Source of the DNA: JAHBNG01 sp039028975
GTDB taxonomy: Bacteria; Chloroflexota; Anaerolineae; Caldilineales; Caldilineaceae
DNA length: 64,000 nucleotides
Direction: 5' to 3'
NCBI GenBank assembly: GCA_039028975.1
Contig: JBCCHB010000055.1
Span: 29,441-93,440 of the forward strand
Every line of letters starts with the position of its first letter. Positions within the stretch are counted from its first letter, which is position 1. The position numbers were made by a program, and so were the translations under genes. The notes under the pieces are model-generated. The model had not been told where the DNA came from and searched no databases. It worked only from the letters and a program-made list of their open reading frames with translations. Of the stretch, positions 7,680-16,469 are shown piece by piece.

Positions 7680-8204
7680 ATGAGTGAACAAGAAACTACT
7701 GCTGAAGCAACCAGCCAGGAGAGTAGCCCCGAATCGACTAATTCAAATGCCAGGCCATCCCAAGGCGGGCCACCTGCATCGGGCAGGAACGAGAATAGGA
7801 ACGAGAATAGTGCGGACCGAAGGCAGGGCCAACGAGGAGGCCAGAATTCCGGACAATATGATAACCGACAACGGAGAGGCCGCTACGGTAGAGATAACAG
7901 AGAGCCAGTTGAAACACCTCGTTACACTTCCGGAGCACCGGCTGAATATGTACGGCCAACATATCGTGGGCGCAGCCGACGCGTTGAGGGATCAATCGAT
8001 ATTAAGGATATTGTCTATAAAAATGTCCCACTTCTAACCAAGTTTCTCGATCCGTACGGTCGTATTCTATCTCGCCGTAAGACTCGCGTCAGCGCGAAAA
8101 TACAGCGTAAAGCTGTCAAGGAGATTAAGAAAGCCCGCCATCTTTGCCTCTTACCTTACACCGGAGAACATATGCGCGTTGCTCGCCGTAAGCGGCGTCG
8201 ATAA
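7680..8204 (+). CDS. rpsR: 30S ribosomal protein S18 with long N-terminal extension
   Basis: 174 residues against a usual 70-100. The conserved S18 core starts near residue 104 (IDIKDIVYKNVPLLTKFL, RKTRVSAKIQRKAVKEIKKARHLCLLPYT) and ends in a basic tail. Residues 1-100 are low-complexity, first Glu/Ser/Thr-rich, then Gly/Arg/Gln/Asn-rich with RGG-like pieces and a NEN repeat, and are probably disordered. The extension is real as read: AGGAG lies seven bases before the first ATG and no later start exists before the core. The zinc-binding cysteines found in some S18 forms are absent. A strong terminator follows. Confidence 0.95.
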   Translation: MSEQETTAEATSQESSPESTNSNARPSQGGPPASGRNENRNENSADRRQGQRGGQNSGQYDNRQRRGRYGRDNREPVETPRYTSGAPAEYVRPTYRGRSRRVEGSIDIKDIVYKNVPLLTKFLDPYGRILSRRKTRVSAKIQRKAVKEIKKARHLCLLPYTGEHMRVARRKRRR

Positions 8205-8219
8205 ATAGTTGGCGATTAC

Positions 8220-8279
8220 ATCCCTTTTACCTACTATCTAGCAACTGCTGGTCAATGGTGAAAGGGATATTTTTTTATT
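8220..8279 (+). terminator. Rho-independent terminator of rpsF-rpsR
   Basis: A 12-bp stem (8220-8231 with 8257-8268, one G-T pair) is followed directly by ATTTTTTTATT. Confidence 0.9.
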
Positions 8280-8369
8280 GACTAAAGTGCGGTTGTGTTG
8301 AAAACGGTAGTTTCCTATGGCTTCTACCAGAGAAGACGAACTACTGTTTTCAAACAGAGCTCACTATAG
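8279..8369. repeat. Palindromic dispersed repeat family A, copy 2
   Basis: Begins at the end of the rpsR terminator T-run with TGACTAAAGTGCGG and ends CTCACTATAG. Arms TTGAAAACGGTAGTT (8298-8312) and AACTACTGTTTTCAA (8339-8353). Compare 3612-3702. Confidence 0.88.
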
Positions 8370-8454
8370 TATACTGGGGCTGGGCATAGATAATGGTAAG
8401 TATGTATAGCACTAAGTGAATGATTCCATGAGATTTTAGTCTATAGGTGTTACG

Positions 8455-8660
8455 CACCCTAAGCTGATCGAAGGGTGAGAGCTGGTGACTTCGACAAGCT
8501 CAGCCACCTTCAACTGCGTAAGTCCTAACGTGGATAAACCACAATGGTAAATGGTGAACGGTGAACGGTGAATTGCGAATGAAGAAACCGTCTTCATGAG
8601 AGCCGGGTTCTTCTCATTTACCATTCGTAATTCATAACTCACCATTTATAATTTTCTTGC
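8455..8660. repeat. Common dispersed hairpin words
   Basis: Contains CTTCGACAAGCTCAGCC near 8491 and an imperfect inverted pair GAATTGCGAATG (8571) / CATTCGTAATTC (8622). These belong to widespread short dispersed repeats of bacterial intergenic DNA. No gene is supported here. Confidence 0.55.
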
Positions 8661-8721
8661 CCAAAGTGCAAGAAGGCATTTGGTTAGGTACTAGTCTAAT
8701 TTAATCTGTGCCACAGCCAAG

Positions 8722-8813
8722 TATAGTCCGCCAGAAAAGCCTTTTCCCGAATTTGTCCAATCTACTCTGTAACGTTCGGAATAGATAGGACAGAACTTTT
8801 CTGGCCATCTATA
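8722..8813. repeat. MITE-like element family B, copy B2
   Basis: TATAGTCCGCCAGAAAAG at the left and CTTTTCTGGCCATCTATA at the right form inverted ends, about 92 bp overall. Unlike the other copies it lies just before the start of a plus-strand gene (start codon at 8832), so it may be in that gene's leader or promoter. Confidence 0.9.
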
Positions 8814-8831
8814 TAGAGGTATAAGAGAACG

Positions 8832-10943
8832 ATGGCTACAAAAAAGAAACGAAAACAACAGTTAAAAGAAGAGCGTGAAATCACCCGTAAAGAAGTTCGC
8901 CTGAGAGCACAGGACGCGGAACGCAATCGGAAGCTCTATTTAGGCGTTGGAACTGCTTTGGGTTTGGCCCTTCTAGCTATTATTATCGGTGCAGTTTATT
9001 CATTTATCGTTGTTCCAAATCAGTCTATTGCTACAGTGGGTGAGGAGCGGATTGTAACCAAGGATTTCCGTCAGCGGGTTCTCTTTGAACAGGGGCAGCT
9101 TGCATCCCAACTGGGCAACTTGATGCGGATGGAGCAGCAATTTGGCGGTCAAGGATTTTTCACCAACCAGATTAATCAGATTCAATCGACCTTGAGCAAC
9201 CCTCAATCATTGGGGCTCAACGTTTTGGATCAGATGGTTAATGAAAGTGTTGTCTTGAATGAAGCTACCAACCAAGGCTTAACGGTTACGGATGAGGAGA
9301 TTGACGAGGAACTCCGCCAACAGGCCGCTGCCAGAACGGGCCGTCAGACAGAAGCCCAAGCAACTGAGACAGCCGCTGCGGTAGTCGAGCTGACAGCCAC
9401 AGCCGAATCATTTACGCCAACGCCATCACCAACCATTGATGTCAGCTCGACCGCAACAGTTACGCTAACCGCTACGGCCACTTTCACACCGACTCTGACG
9501 CCAACGCCAATCCCTCTTCTGGATGATACAACCTATGAGAATGGTATTGCGACTGTTGAAGCAGAGATTGACAACTTTGCCGATATGTCTCTTGATCAGT
9601 ATCGCGAGCTGGTTCGTACGCGATTAACAACCGAAAAGGTGCGGGAGGCCATCTCTGTAAACTTGGTTGATGAAACAGAAACGCAAGTTCAGGCTCGTCA
9701 TATTCTACTGCGCCCTCGAGATCCGACGCCAACTGCCACACCTGTTCCAGATGGTGAAGATACACCGGTTCCCACACCAGTACCTACTGAGCTGTCAGAA
9801 GGCGACCCAACTTTAACACCAACGCCTAGTGTACGTACTAGAGAAGAGACGTTAGCTGAGATAGAGGCAGTACGTAAACGCATTGTTGAAGGTGGTGAGG
9901 ACTTTGCCATTGTTGCAGAAGAGGTGAGTGACGATGGTAGTGCGTCTAATGGCGGTGATCTGGGATGGTTTGGCCCTGGTCGCATGGTTCCACCCTTTGA
10001 AGAAGCTGCTTTCGCCCTACCTATTGGTGAGGTCAGCGAACCGATTAGCACAACCTTTGGGTATCACATAATCCAAGTATTGGAGAAAGACGAAACTCGT
10101 CCAAAAGACGAAGGCCAACTCAACCAGGAGAGAAATGAAGCGTATCAAAATTGGCTGCGTGATCAGGTTGATCTATTAGAGATTGATCGCCCCCAAGATT
10201 TAGCGCAGATTCTACCGTCCCGAGTTCGGCGGGGTGAACTTCCTAGCCTCTTTACAAACCCACCTGAAGCCTCAGAAGAGGAGGGGCAACCTGAGACAGA
10301 GCCTGAACCTGTAGAAGTTGTGCCAGTTGATGCAGAGCCGGCTGAGGCTGAACCAACCGAATCTGAGCCGTCTGAGAGCGAACCCGCGGAGCAGGTTCCG
10401 ACAGAGTCTGAGGAATCTGAGGGCGAATCAACAGATGGTGACTCAACTGACGCCGAGGGATCTGAGGGGGAAGCCACTGAATCAGAACCGACCGAATCTG
10501 AAGAATCCGAAGGGGATGCAACAGGGTCAGAATCGACCGACGCCGAGGCAACTGAAGAGGATGCGACAGAATCAGAAGCGTCTGATGGTGACTCAACTGA
10601 CGCCGAGGGATCTGAGGGGGAAGCCACTGAATCAGAACCGACTGAACCTGAAGAATCCGAAGGGGATGCAACAGAGTCGGAATCGACCGACGCCGAGGCA
10701 ACTGAAGAAGATGCAACAGAGTCGGAATCGACCGATGCCGAGACAGCTGAAGAAGATGCGACAGAATCAGAAGCGTCTGATGCCGAGGCAACTGACACTG
10801 AGGAATCTGAGGGCGAAGCCACTGAGCCAGAATCGACCGACCCCGAGGGATCTGAAAGTGATGATGCGACAGAGTCTGACTCAACTGACGCCGAGGAATC
10901 TGAGGGCGACACCACCGACTCTGATTCCAACGACTCTGAATAG
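8832..10943 (+). CDS. Membrane-anchored parvulin-type peptidyl-prolyl isomerase with acidic repeat tail
   Basis: 703 residues. A very basic N-terminus and one membrane segment (about 35-60) anchor it with the bulk outside. A SurA-like helical region follows, interrupted by Thr-Pro linkers (about 195-228). The parvulin domain starts at QARHILLRP (287), contains a second Thr-Pro insertion (about 296-330), and resumes with GGDLGWFGPGRMVPPFEEAAF (374) and FGYHIIQV. From about residue 478 to the end the chain is almost only Glu, Ser, Thr, Asp, Ala and Gly. It probably assists folding of exported proteins. The linkers are typical of Chloroflexota surface proteins. The tail is encoded by a duplicated 150-bp DNA unit. 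A terminator at 11006 ends the gene. Confidence 0.85.
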   Translation: MATKKKRKQQLKEEREITRKEVRLRAQDAERNRKLYLGVGTALGLALLAIIIGAVYSFIVVPNQSIATVGEERIVTKDFRQRVLFEQGQLASQLGNLMRMEQQFGGQGFFTNQINQIQSTLSNPQSLGLNVLDQMVNESVVLNEATNQGLTVTDEEIDEELRQQAAARTGRQTEAQATETAAAVVELTATAESFTPTPSPTIDVSSTATVTLTATATFTPTLTPTPIPLLDDTTYENGIATVEAEIDNFADMSLDQYRELVRTRLTTEKVREAISVNLVDETETQVQARHILLRPRDPTPTATPVPDGEDTPVPTPVPTELSEGDPTLTPTPSVRTREETLAEIEAVRKRIVEGGEDFAIVAEEVSDDGSASNGGDLGWFGPGRMVPPFEEAAFALPIGEVSEPISTTFGYHIIQVLEKDETRPKDEGQLNQERNEAYQNWLRDQVDLLEIDRPQDLAQILPSRVRRGELPSLFTNPPEASEEEGQPETEPEPVEVVPVDAEPAEAEPTESEPSESEPAEQVPTESEESEGESTDGDSTDAEGSEGEATESEPTESEESEGDATGSESTDAEATEEDATESEASDGDSTDAEGSEGEATESEPTEPEESEGDATESESTDAEATEEDATESESTDAETAEEDATESEASDAEATDTEESEGEATEPESTDPEGSESDDATESDSTDAEESEGDTTDSDSNDSE
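10434..10733 (+). repeat. 150-bp coding tandem duplication in acidic tail
   Basis: The word GATGGTGACTCAACTGACG recurs at 10434 and 10584, giving a 150-bp (50-codon) period, with shorter internal repeats of ACCGA(C/T)GCCGAGGCAACTGA type. Copies differ at few positions, so the duplication looks recent. Confidence 0.8.
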
Positions 10944-11005
10944 ACAGAGTGAGCTCAATTAGGGCTTGACGAGCAGCAATCTTTGGAACACAACCAATTT
11001 AACGC

Positions 11006-11044
11006 AAAAAGCCATCCGTAGATTAGAGCCGCGGATGGCTTTTT
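11006..11044. terminator. Bidirectional terminator between isomerase gene and clpB
   Basis: 13-bp perfect stem AAAAAGCCATCCG / CGGATGGCTTTTT, with a T-run on both strands, between convergent genes. Confidence 0.92.
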
Positions 11045-11094
11045 GTTGCTATGCGCTAAAGTCCCTGAGCCTTACAAGTGAACTGCCACAAAGA

Positions 11095-13701
11095 TTACGC
11101 AGAAACCATCTCCATTGCTGTAAACGTCAGCTCGTTGCCGACTTTATCAACGAGGATCTCTTCACCGTCATAAATCTTGCCCTCGAGAATCTGGACAGCT
11201 AGCGGATCGGCGATTCTCTGCTGTAATACTCGCTTGAGGGGACGAGCACCAAAGGCTGGATCATATCCTTCCTCAATTAATAGAGACTTGGCAGCGTCAG
11301 TCAGAGTGAGCAACATCTGATGCTCAGCTAGCCGCTTACGCAGGTGGTCAAGTTGAATCTCAATGATATCCCCCAACTGCTCTTTCTTTAGCCTTTCAAA
11401 GATGATTGTCTCATCAATACGATTGAGGAATTCGGGACGGAAATGGCTCTGTAAAACCTCCATTACTTGATAACGAATCTCCTCTTGATCATCAGAGACA
11501 TCCAGAATGTACTGACTTCCCAAATTGCTGGTCATAATGATGACCGTATTCTGAAAGTTCACGGTGCGGCCTTGGGAGTCGGTTAGGCGACCATCATCTA
11601 GCACCTGGAGCAGTACATTAAAGACCTCTGGATGGGCTTTTTCGATCTCATCAAAGAGCACGACAGAATAGGGGCGGCGACGGACGGCTTCTGTAAGCTG
11701 ACCACCTTGATCGTATCCCACGTAGCCTGGAGGCGCACCCAGTAATCTGGCTACGGTATGCCGTTCTTGGTATTCACTCATGTCGATACGCACCACATTC
11801 TGCTCATCGTCAAAGAGAAAGGCGGCTAGGGCGCGAGCAAGTTCAGTCTTCCCGACCCCCGTTGGACCCAGGAAGATAAAACTCCCCACAGGGCGGTTGG
11901 GATCTTGCAATCCAGCGCGACTCCGTCGTATCGCTGCTGATACAGCTTTGACAGCTTCCTCTTGGCCAATGACCCGCTGATGCAACATCACTTCTAATTG
12001 AAGTAGCTTTTCTCGCTCTCCTTCCATTAACTTGGTCACCGGAATACCAGTCCATTTGGAGACGACCGTGGCAATCTCATCTGCATCCACCTCTTCTTTT
12101 AGTAAGGCTCCCTGGCTCTGCACTTGGCGGACTCGTTCTTCAGCATCGGTTAGGCGCTGATCTAATTCATTCAGACGGCCATATTTCAATTCGGCAGCCT
12201 TTTGCAGATCGTAGGCTCGCTCAGCCTGCTCAACTTCGGTACGGACCTGGTCCATTTCCTCCCGGACCTCCCGCATCTCCACTATGGCATCCTGCTCATT
12301 CTGCCAACGGCTGGTAATACTTGCACTCTGCTCTTGCAGGTTGGCCAATTCCTCTTCGAGGGCGGTTAATCTGATTTTGGAGGCATCGTCTTTTTCCTTT
12401 TTCAAGGCTTCCCTCTCAATCTCCAGTTGCATGATCTGGCGGTCGATCTCATCTAATTCCTGAGGTTTGGAGTCGATCTGCATCTTTAGGCGACTGGCCG
12501 CTTCATCTATAAGATCGATGGCCTTGTCAGGTAAAAAGCGATCGCTAATATAGCGATCACTAAGGGTTGCAGCAGCGATGGCTGCGCCATCTGTAATGCG
12601 CACGCCGTGGTGGACCTCATATCGCTCTTTCAGACCGCGCAGAATGCTAATGGTATCCTCGACAGATGGCTGATCCACATAGACTGGCTGGAAGCGTCGC
12701 TCGAGCGCAGCATCTTTCTCAATATGCTGGCGATACTCATCCAAAGTCGTTGCGCCGATTGCATGGAGTTCACCGCGAGCTAGTAGGGGTTTGAGCATAT
12801 TACCCGCATCCATGCTACCTTCTGCAACTCCGGCCCCAACTAAGGTGTGCATTTCATCAATAAAGAGAATGACGCGTCCCTCAGCCGACGTTACCTCAGC
12901 CAGGACGGCCTTGAGGCGCTCCTCAAATTCACCTCGGTACTTGGCCCCTGCGACCAATGCACCCAGGTCCAGGGCGATCAGCTCTTTCTCCTTGAGACCT
13001 GTCGGTACATCCCCATTGACAATACGTTGTGCCAAGCCCTCGGCAATGGCCGTCTTTCCTACACCTGGTTCGCCTATGAGGACGGGATTGTTCTTGGTGC
13101 GGCGGCTCAGGATCTGAATCACTCGACGAATCTCTTCATCGCGACCAATGACGGGGTCAAGCTTGCCTCTCTTGGCTTCATCGGTCAGGTCGCGACCATA
13201 TTTGGCCAGCGCTTCATATTGGGCTTCTGGGTTATCAGTCGTCACTCGTTGATTGCCACGAACGCCAGCTAATGCTTGCATAATGGCATTATAATCGATC
13301 CCGTGCCGCTCTAAGAGCCGCTTGGCACCATTGTTGGACGAGCCATTCACTGAAGCCATCGCCATCAGAAGATGCTCGGTAGACGTATAGTCATCTTTCA
13401 TGGCGCCAGCAATCTGCTCAGCCTCTTTCAGTACCGTGCTTACGGCGTTTCCCATTCGCGGCTCACTGGTCGCTCCCGTTGCACGCGGCATGGTGTTAAG
13501 TACCTGCCGAACACTGTTGAGTAACGTGTTGGGATCGACACCCACTCGGTTAATCACTGCCGGTGCTACTCCCCCCTCTTGTTGAAGGAGAGCTGTCAGC
13601 AAGTGTTCTGATTCTACGGTTGGGTGGTTATAGTCTTCAGCCAAGGCGTTGGCGTCTAAAATGGCCTCTTTGGCCTTTTGTGTAAATTTGTCGAATCGCA
13701 T
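11095..13701 (-). CDS. clpB: ClpB disaggregase (Hsp100)
   Basis: 868 residues, the expected length. N-terminal Clp_N double repeat (1-150); first AAA+ module with Walker A GEPGVGKT (about 205-213) and Walker B VILFIDEMHT; a coiled-coil middle domain (about 400-520); second AAA+ module with GPTGVGKTE (about 605) and VVLFDEIEKAHP; C-terminal D2-small domain with FGARPLKR. Together with DnaK it dissolves protein aggregates after heat stress. GGAGG precedes ATG 13701. No CIRCE element was recognised upstream. It converges on the isomerase gene, sharing the terminator at 11006. Confidence 0.97.
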   Translation of the reverse strand: MRFDKFTQKAKEAILDANALAEDYNHPTVESEHLLTALLQQEGGVAPAVINRVGVDPNTLLNSVRQVLNTMPRATGATSEPRMGNAVSTVLKEAEQIAGAMKDDYTSTEHLLMAMASVNGSSNNGAKRLLERHGIDYNAIMQALAGVRGNQRVTTDNPEAQYEALAKYGRDLTDEAKRGKLDPVIGRDEEIRRVIQILSRRTKNNPVLIGEPGVGKTAIAEGLAQRIVNGDVPTGLKEKELIALDLGALVAGAKYRGEFEERLKAVLAEVTSAEGRVILFIDEMHTLVGAGVAEGSMDAGNMLKPLLARGELHAIGATTLDEYRQHIEKDAALERRFQPVYVDQPSVEDTISILRGLKERYEVHHGVRITDGAAIAAATLSDRYISDRFLPDKAIDLIDEAASRLKMQIDSKPQELDEIDRQIMQLEIEREALKKEKDDASKIRLTALEEELANLQEQSASITSRWQNEQDAIVEMREVREEMDQVRTEVEQAERAYDLQKAAELKYGRLNELDQRLTDAEERVRQVQSQGALLKEEVDADEIATVVSKWTGIPVTKLMEGEREKLLQLEVMLHQRVIGQEEAVKAVSAAIRRSRAGLQDPNRPVGSFIFLGPTGVGKTELARALAAFLFDDEQNVVRIDMSEYQERHTVARLLGAPPGYVGYDQGGQLTEAVRRRPYSVVLFDEIEKAHPEVFNVLLQVLDDGRLTDSQGRTVNFQNTVIIMTSNLGSQYILDVSDDQEEIRYQVMEVLQSHFRPEFLNRIDETIIFERLKKEQLGDIIEIQLDHLRKRLAEHQMLLTLTDAAKSLLIEEGYDPAFGARPLKRVLQQRIADPLAVQILEGKIYDGEEILVDKVGNELTFTAMEMVSA

Positions 13702-14170
13702 ATCGTTCCTCCTGAATCATCGTACAGGCTTTTGTCACTTCAACGTGGAGCATTTCAAAATCATTAGCCGCAGTCATCTAATTGCGTCTAGCAAATATCA
13801 AGACTATTACACTCTACTGAAAATGCTTCATTTCAAAATAAAGGATAGGTGACAGGTGGTCTTGGTCTTGATTTGCACAGCGGCCGTATGTAACTCTTCT
13901 CTAAGATGATTTCCCCACTAGAATTTTGTTTTTGTTTTGTTTGCGCTTTGTGCTTGCTCTACAAACAGTACGTACTCATAATTTATTAAGTCTCAGTATA
14001 CCGACAATACCTCTGAAAAACATATGCAATTCGTTGGACTTCTGTTAGCATTTCTTGATTAGCTATTCCATAATTAGCTTCGTTGAGGCTGTGAATCTAC
14101 CCCTAGTGTCAACCACTAATCGGTTTTGAATTGGCGATATGGCCGCCCTGCTGAATATCAATATTGTCTC
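13702..14170. other. Divergent intergenic region clpB / merR-like gene
   Basis: AT-rich, no open frame with a ribosome site. It must hold the clpB promoter on the minus strand, but no convincing sigma or heat-shock site was identified. Confidence 0.4.
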
Positions 14171-14201
14171 TTGACTCTACCCCTGGGTTAGGCTGCATAA
14201 T
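14171..14201 (+). promoter_or_regulatory. MerR-type promoter with 19-bp spacer (P1)
   Basis: TTGACT (14171-14176), exactly 19 bp, CATAAT (14196-14201). The spacer carries an ACCC-CT-GGGT dyad. Long spacers with a central dyad are the hallmark of MerR-activated promoters. The regulator gene follows, suggesting autoregulation. Confidence 0.75.
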
Positions 14202-14234
14202 AGTGGCATGAACACTCAACTGAGGGATATCAAC

Positions 14235-15269
14235 ATGGAAAACCTTATCTCAATTGGGCAATTTGCAGAAAAGACCCAACTCTCGCTCAAGGCACTACGG
14301 CTTTATCACGATAAAGGGCTGTTACCACCAGCCTACATCGATCCGTCCTCTAGCTATCGTTACTATGAGCCAGCTCAAGTTCAAACGGCCCAATATATTC
14401 GGATGCTCCGTGAGATGGATATGCCACTCACTATGATTGAACAGTTTTTAGAGTTGTTCGAGACCGAGCCGATAGAAGCGACAGCAGTTCTACAAAAATA
14501 CCTTCAATTATTTGAAGCACGCGTTGTCCAAATCCGTCAGGCGGCAATGCAAGTTTCTCAATTATTGGAAGAACAGCAAGTGGATAATGCAAAGAGCCAA
14601 GAAGAGAACCAGCGGCTAGTTAGCGGTCGTTCTGAAACGGAGCTGGGCCTAACAGAAAGAGAGGTCTGTTTATACGATTTACCCTTTGCCGAACGCCATC
14701 GACTACTGGATGTACTCAAAAAAGTGTTGAACGTCATCGAGGATCTTTTATCTCCAGATGATTACAGATTGGTTGGCACAACAGCATCGGTTCTACATGG
14801 AGCGAAAACCCCCTCCAAGGGAATAGACATTCTAGTTCGCAATCGTGAGAACGTCGAAGCGTTTCACTTAGCCATGTCACCATTCAAGCTAGATTTGCCA
14901 CCCACCTACGATCCGGAAGATGCCCTTTATTGGGCCTCGTACTTTGTAGACGGGACTCACGTGGATGTTGCGACCAATGAGTCGTCTTACAAATCGGATG
15001 GCATTGAAAGTGCAGGGTCAGGGCCTTGGACTCACTTTTCTAAACTGCCGTGGGGGCACCACTCGGTACCCACCGTCAATCTGGAATTGCGTCTAGTCAC
15101 AGAACTTTATCGCAACCGTCCAGATCGATACATACCCCTCATCGACCATATGCGCGGCAAGAAGATTGATATTCACCTGCTACATCGGGGCATGGATGAA
15201 CGCCAAATTCCTCAGGTTTGGCAAGAAGAGGTAATCCAGCAACTTGCTCAGAAGAAGCGTAGATCATAA
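14235..15269 (+). CDS. MerR-family regulator fused to a nucleotidyltransferase-like domain
   Basis: 344 residues from ATG 14235 (GAGGG nine bases upstream; ATG 14208 would fall at the predicted transcript start). Residues 1-75 are a MerR winged helix: ISIGQFAEKTQLSLKALRLYHDKGLLPP and SSSYRYYEPAQV. A coiled-coil linker follows (about 80-140). The C-terminal 200 residues are not a known effector domain but match the free protein encoded at 18897-19511 closely (REVCLYDLP, LLDVLKKVL, GTTASVLHGAKTPSKGIDILV, YWASYFVDG, KLPWGHHSVPTV, ELRLVTELYRNRP). The pattern resembles the start of a nucleotidyltransferase fold, but GGS is replaced by GTT and the Asp-x-Asp pair is reduced to one Asp, so it may sense rather than catalyse. 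It likely controls itself and the ABC exporter through P1 and P2. Confidence 0.8.
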   Translation: MENLISIGQFAEKTQLSLKALRLYHDKGLLPPAYIDPSSSYRYYEPAQVQTAQYIRMLREMDMPLTMIEQFLELFETEPIEATAVLQKYLQLFEARVVQIRQAAMQVSQLLEEQQVDNAKSQEENQRLVSGRSETELGLTEREVCLYDLPFAERHRLLDVLKKVLNVIEDLLSPDDYRLVGTTASVLHGAKTPSKGIDILVRNRENVEAFHLAMSPFKLDLPPTYDPEDALYWASYFVDGTHVDVATNESSYKSDGIESAGSGPWTHFSKLPWGHHSVPTVNLELRLVTELYRNRPDRYIPLIDHMRGKKIDIHLLHRGMDERQIPQVWQEEVIQQLAQKKRRS

Positions 15270-15282
15270 ACAGAATTGCCCC

Positions 15283-15313
15283 TTGACTCTCACCCAGGGT
15301 CAGACTATATAGT
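15283..15313 (+). promoter_or_regulatory. MerR-type promoter with 19-bp spacer (P2) before ABC exporter
   Basis: TTGACT (15283-15288), 19 bp, TATAGT (15308-15313), with ACCC-A-GGGT dyad in the spacer, closely resembling P1. It drives the exporter genes starting at 15486 and leaves a leader of about 165 nt in which no clear structure was seen. Confidence 0.75.
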
Positions 15314-15485
15314 TGCTGCATTTGAGTTAGGTTTTTGGTAACCGACAATCGAATCCTGAAAATTCTGAAAAACCGTATCCCATTTTTCTATGGTCTGAGG
15401 TGGAACCTCACTAGACATTTTCACCAAAGTAAAACTCTATATCTTTACACCTATTGCGGTTTGACCAAACTAGGGGAAAATTTCT

Positions 15486-16469
15486 ATGCCACAAATTTCT
15501 GTCCAAAACCTCACGAAAACGTATCGAGTCCCCGAACGAGAATCTGGCTTGCTCGCCTCATTAACCAGCCTGGTGCAACGGCAATATCGAGATGTGAAAG
15601 CTGTGCAAGCCGTCAACTTTACGATTGAACCAGGCGAAATGGTGGCTCTGTTGGGACCAAATGGTGCCGGAAAAACTACGACTCTCAAAATGCTCGCCGG
15701 GCTGTTGCGGCCATCTAGCGGTGAAGCCACGGTAGCTGGGTTTGTGCCGTGGGAGCGCCAGCACGACTATTTGCGCCGTATCAGCATGGTGCTGGGCAAC
15801 AAGAGCCAAATGCTCTGGGACATCCCACCGCTGGATACATTTACCGTGTTGGCCGAAATTCACCAGATTTCTCACTCCGATTTTCAGCACACGCTGGATG
15901 AACTTGTTAACCTGCTGGAGATGGAACCCCTACTCAATAAACCCGTGCGCAATCTCTCACTCGGTGAACGCATGAAATGTGAGTTGGTCGCCAGCCTGAT
16001 CCATCGCCCCCGCGTTCTTTTCCTAGACGAACCTACTTTAGGGTTAGATGTCTCTATGCAGCGGCGTCTGCGTCAATTTCTGACCGAATACAATCGTCAG
16101 TCCGAAGTAACCATGATCCTCACCAGCCACTACATGGCCGATGTGGTTGCCCTTTGTCGGCGCGTTATCCTCATCCACCATGGAGAACAGATGTATGATG
16201 GGTCTCTGCAAGGGCTAGCCAAACGTCTGGCACCTTTCAAGTTAATTCGAGTAACGCTTGGTGAAGCCATTAATGGCGGAGTAAAGCTCCCCACTAACGC
16301 TGAAGTAGTCACCCAAGAAACAGACAGCTTGACGTTACGTAGCCCTCGCGACGCTACCCCGGCGGTCACGGCCCAACTCTTGCAGACACTACCCGTTGTT
16401 GACTTGGCCGTTGAAGATCCACCTATCGAAGCCGTTATGGATCAGATTTATTCAGGAGGCAATTTATGA
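15486..16469 (+). CDS. ABC-2 type exporter ATP-binding protein
   Basis: 327 residues. Walker A GPNGAGKTTT near residue 57, Q-loop region replaced by LGNKSQMLWDIPPLDTF, signature NLSLGERMKCELV near 158, Walker B RVLFLDEPTLGLD near 177, and H-loop TSHYMAD. The C-terminal 80 residues are a DUF4162-like extension. The subfamily works with two different DUF990 (ABC2_membrane_6) permeases, encoded directly downstream; the first overlaps this stop by four bases. Related cyanobacterial trios export cationic compounds such as viologens. Substrate here is unknown. Confidence 0.93.
   Translation: MPQISVQNLTKTYRVPERESGLLASLTSLVQRQYRDVKAVQAVNFTIEPGEMVALLGPNGAGKTTTLKMLAGLLRPSSGEATVAGFVPWERQHDYLRRISMVLGNKSQMLWDIPPLDTFTVLAEIHQISHSDFQHTLDELVNLLEMEPLLNKPVRNLSLGERMKCELVASLIHRPRVLFLDEPTLGLDVSMQRRLRQFLTEYNRQSEVTMILTSHYMADVVALCRRVILIHHGEQMYDGSLQGLAKRLAPFKLIRVTLGEAINGGVKLPTNAEVVTQETDSLTLRSPRDATPAVTAQLLQTLPVVDLAVEDPPIEAVMDQIYSGGNL

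Noticed and set aside
10163..10930. A 255-codon minus-strand frame rich in Ser/Asp/Val across the parvulin tail
   Set aside because: It is the antisense of the repetitive acidic tail. Repeats with period divisible by three keep other frames open, and it has no ribosome site or family resemblance.
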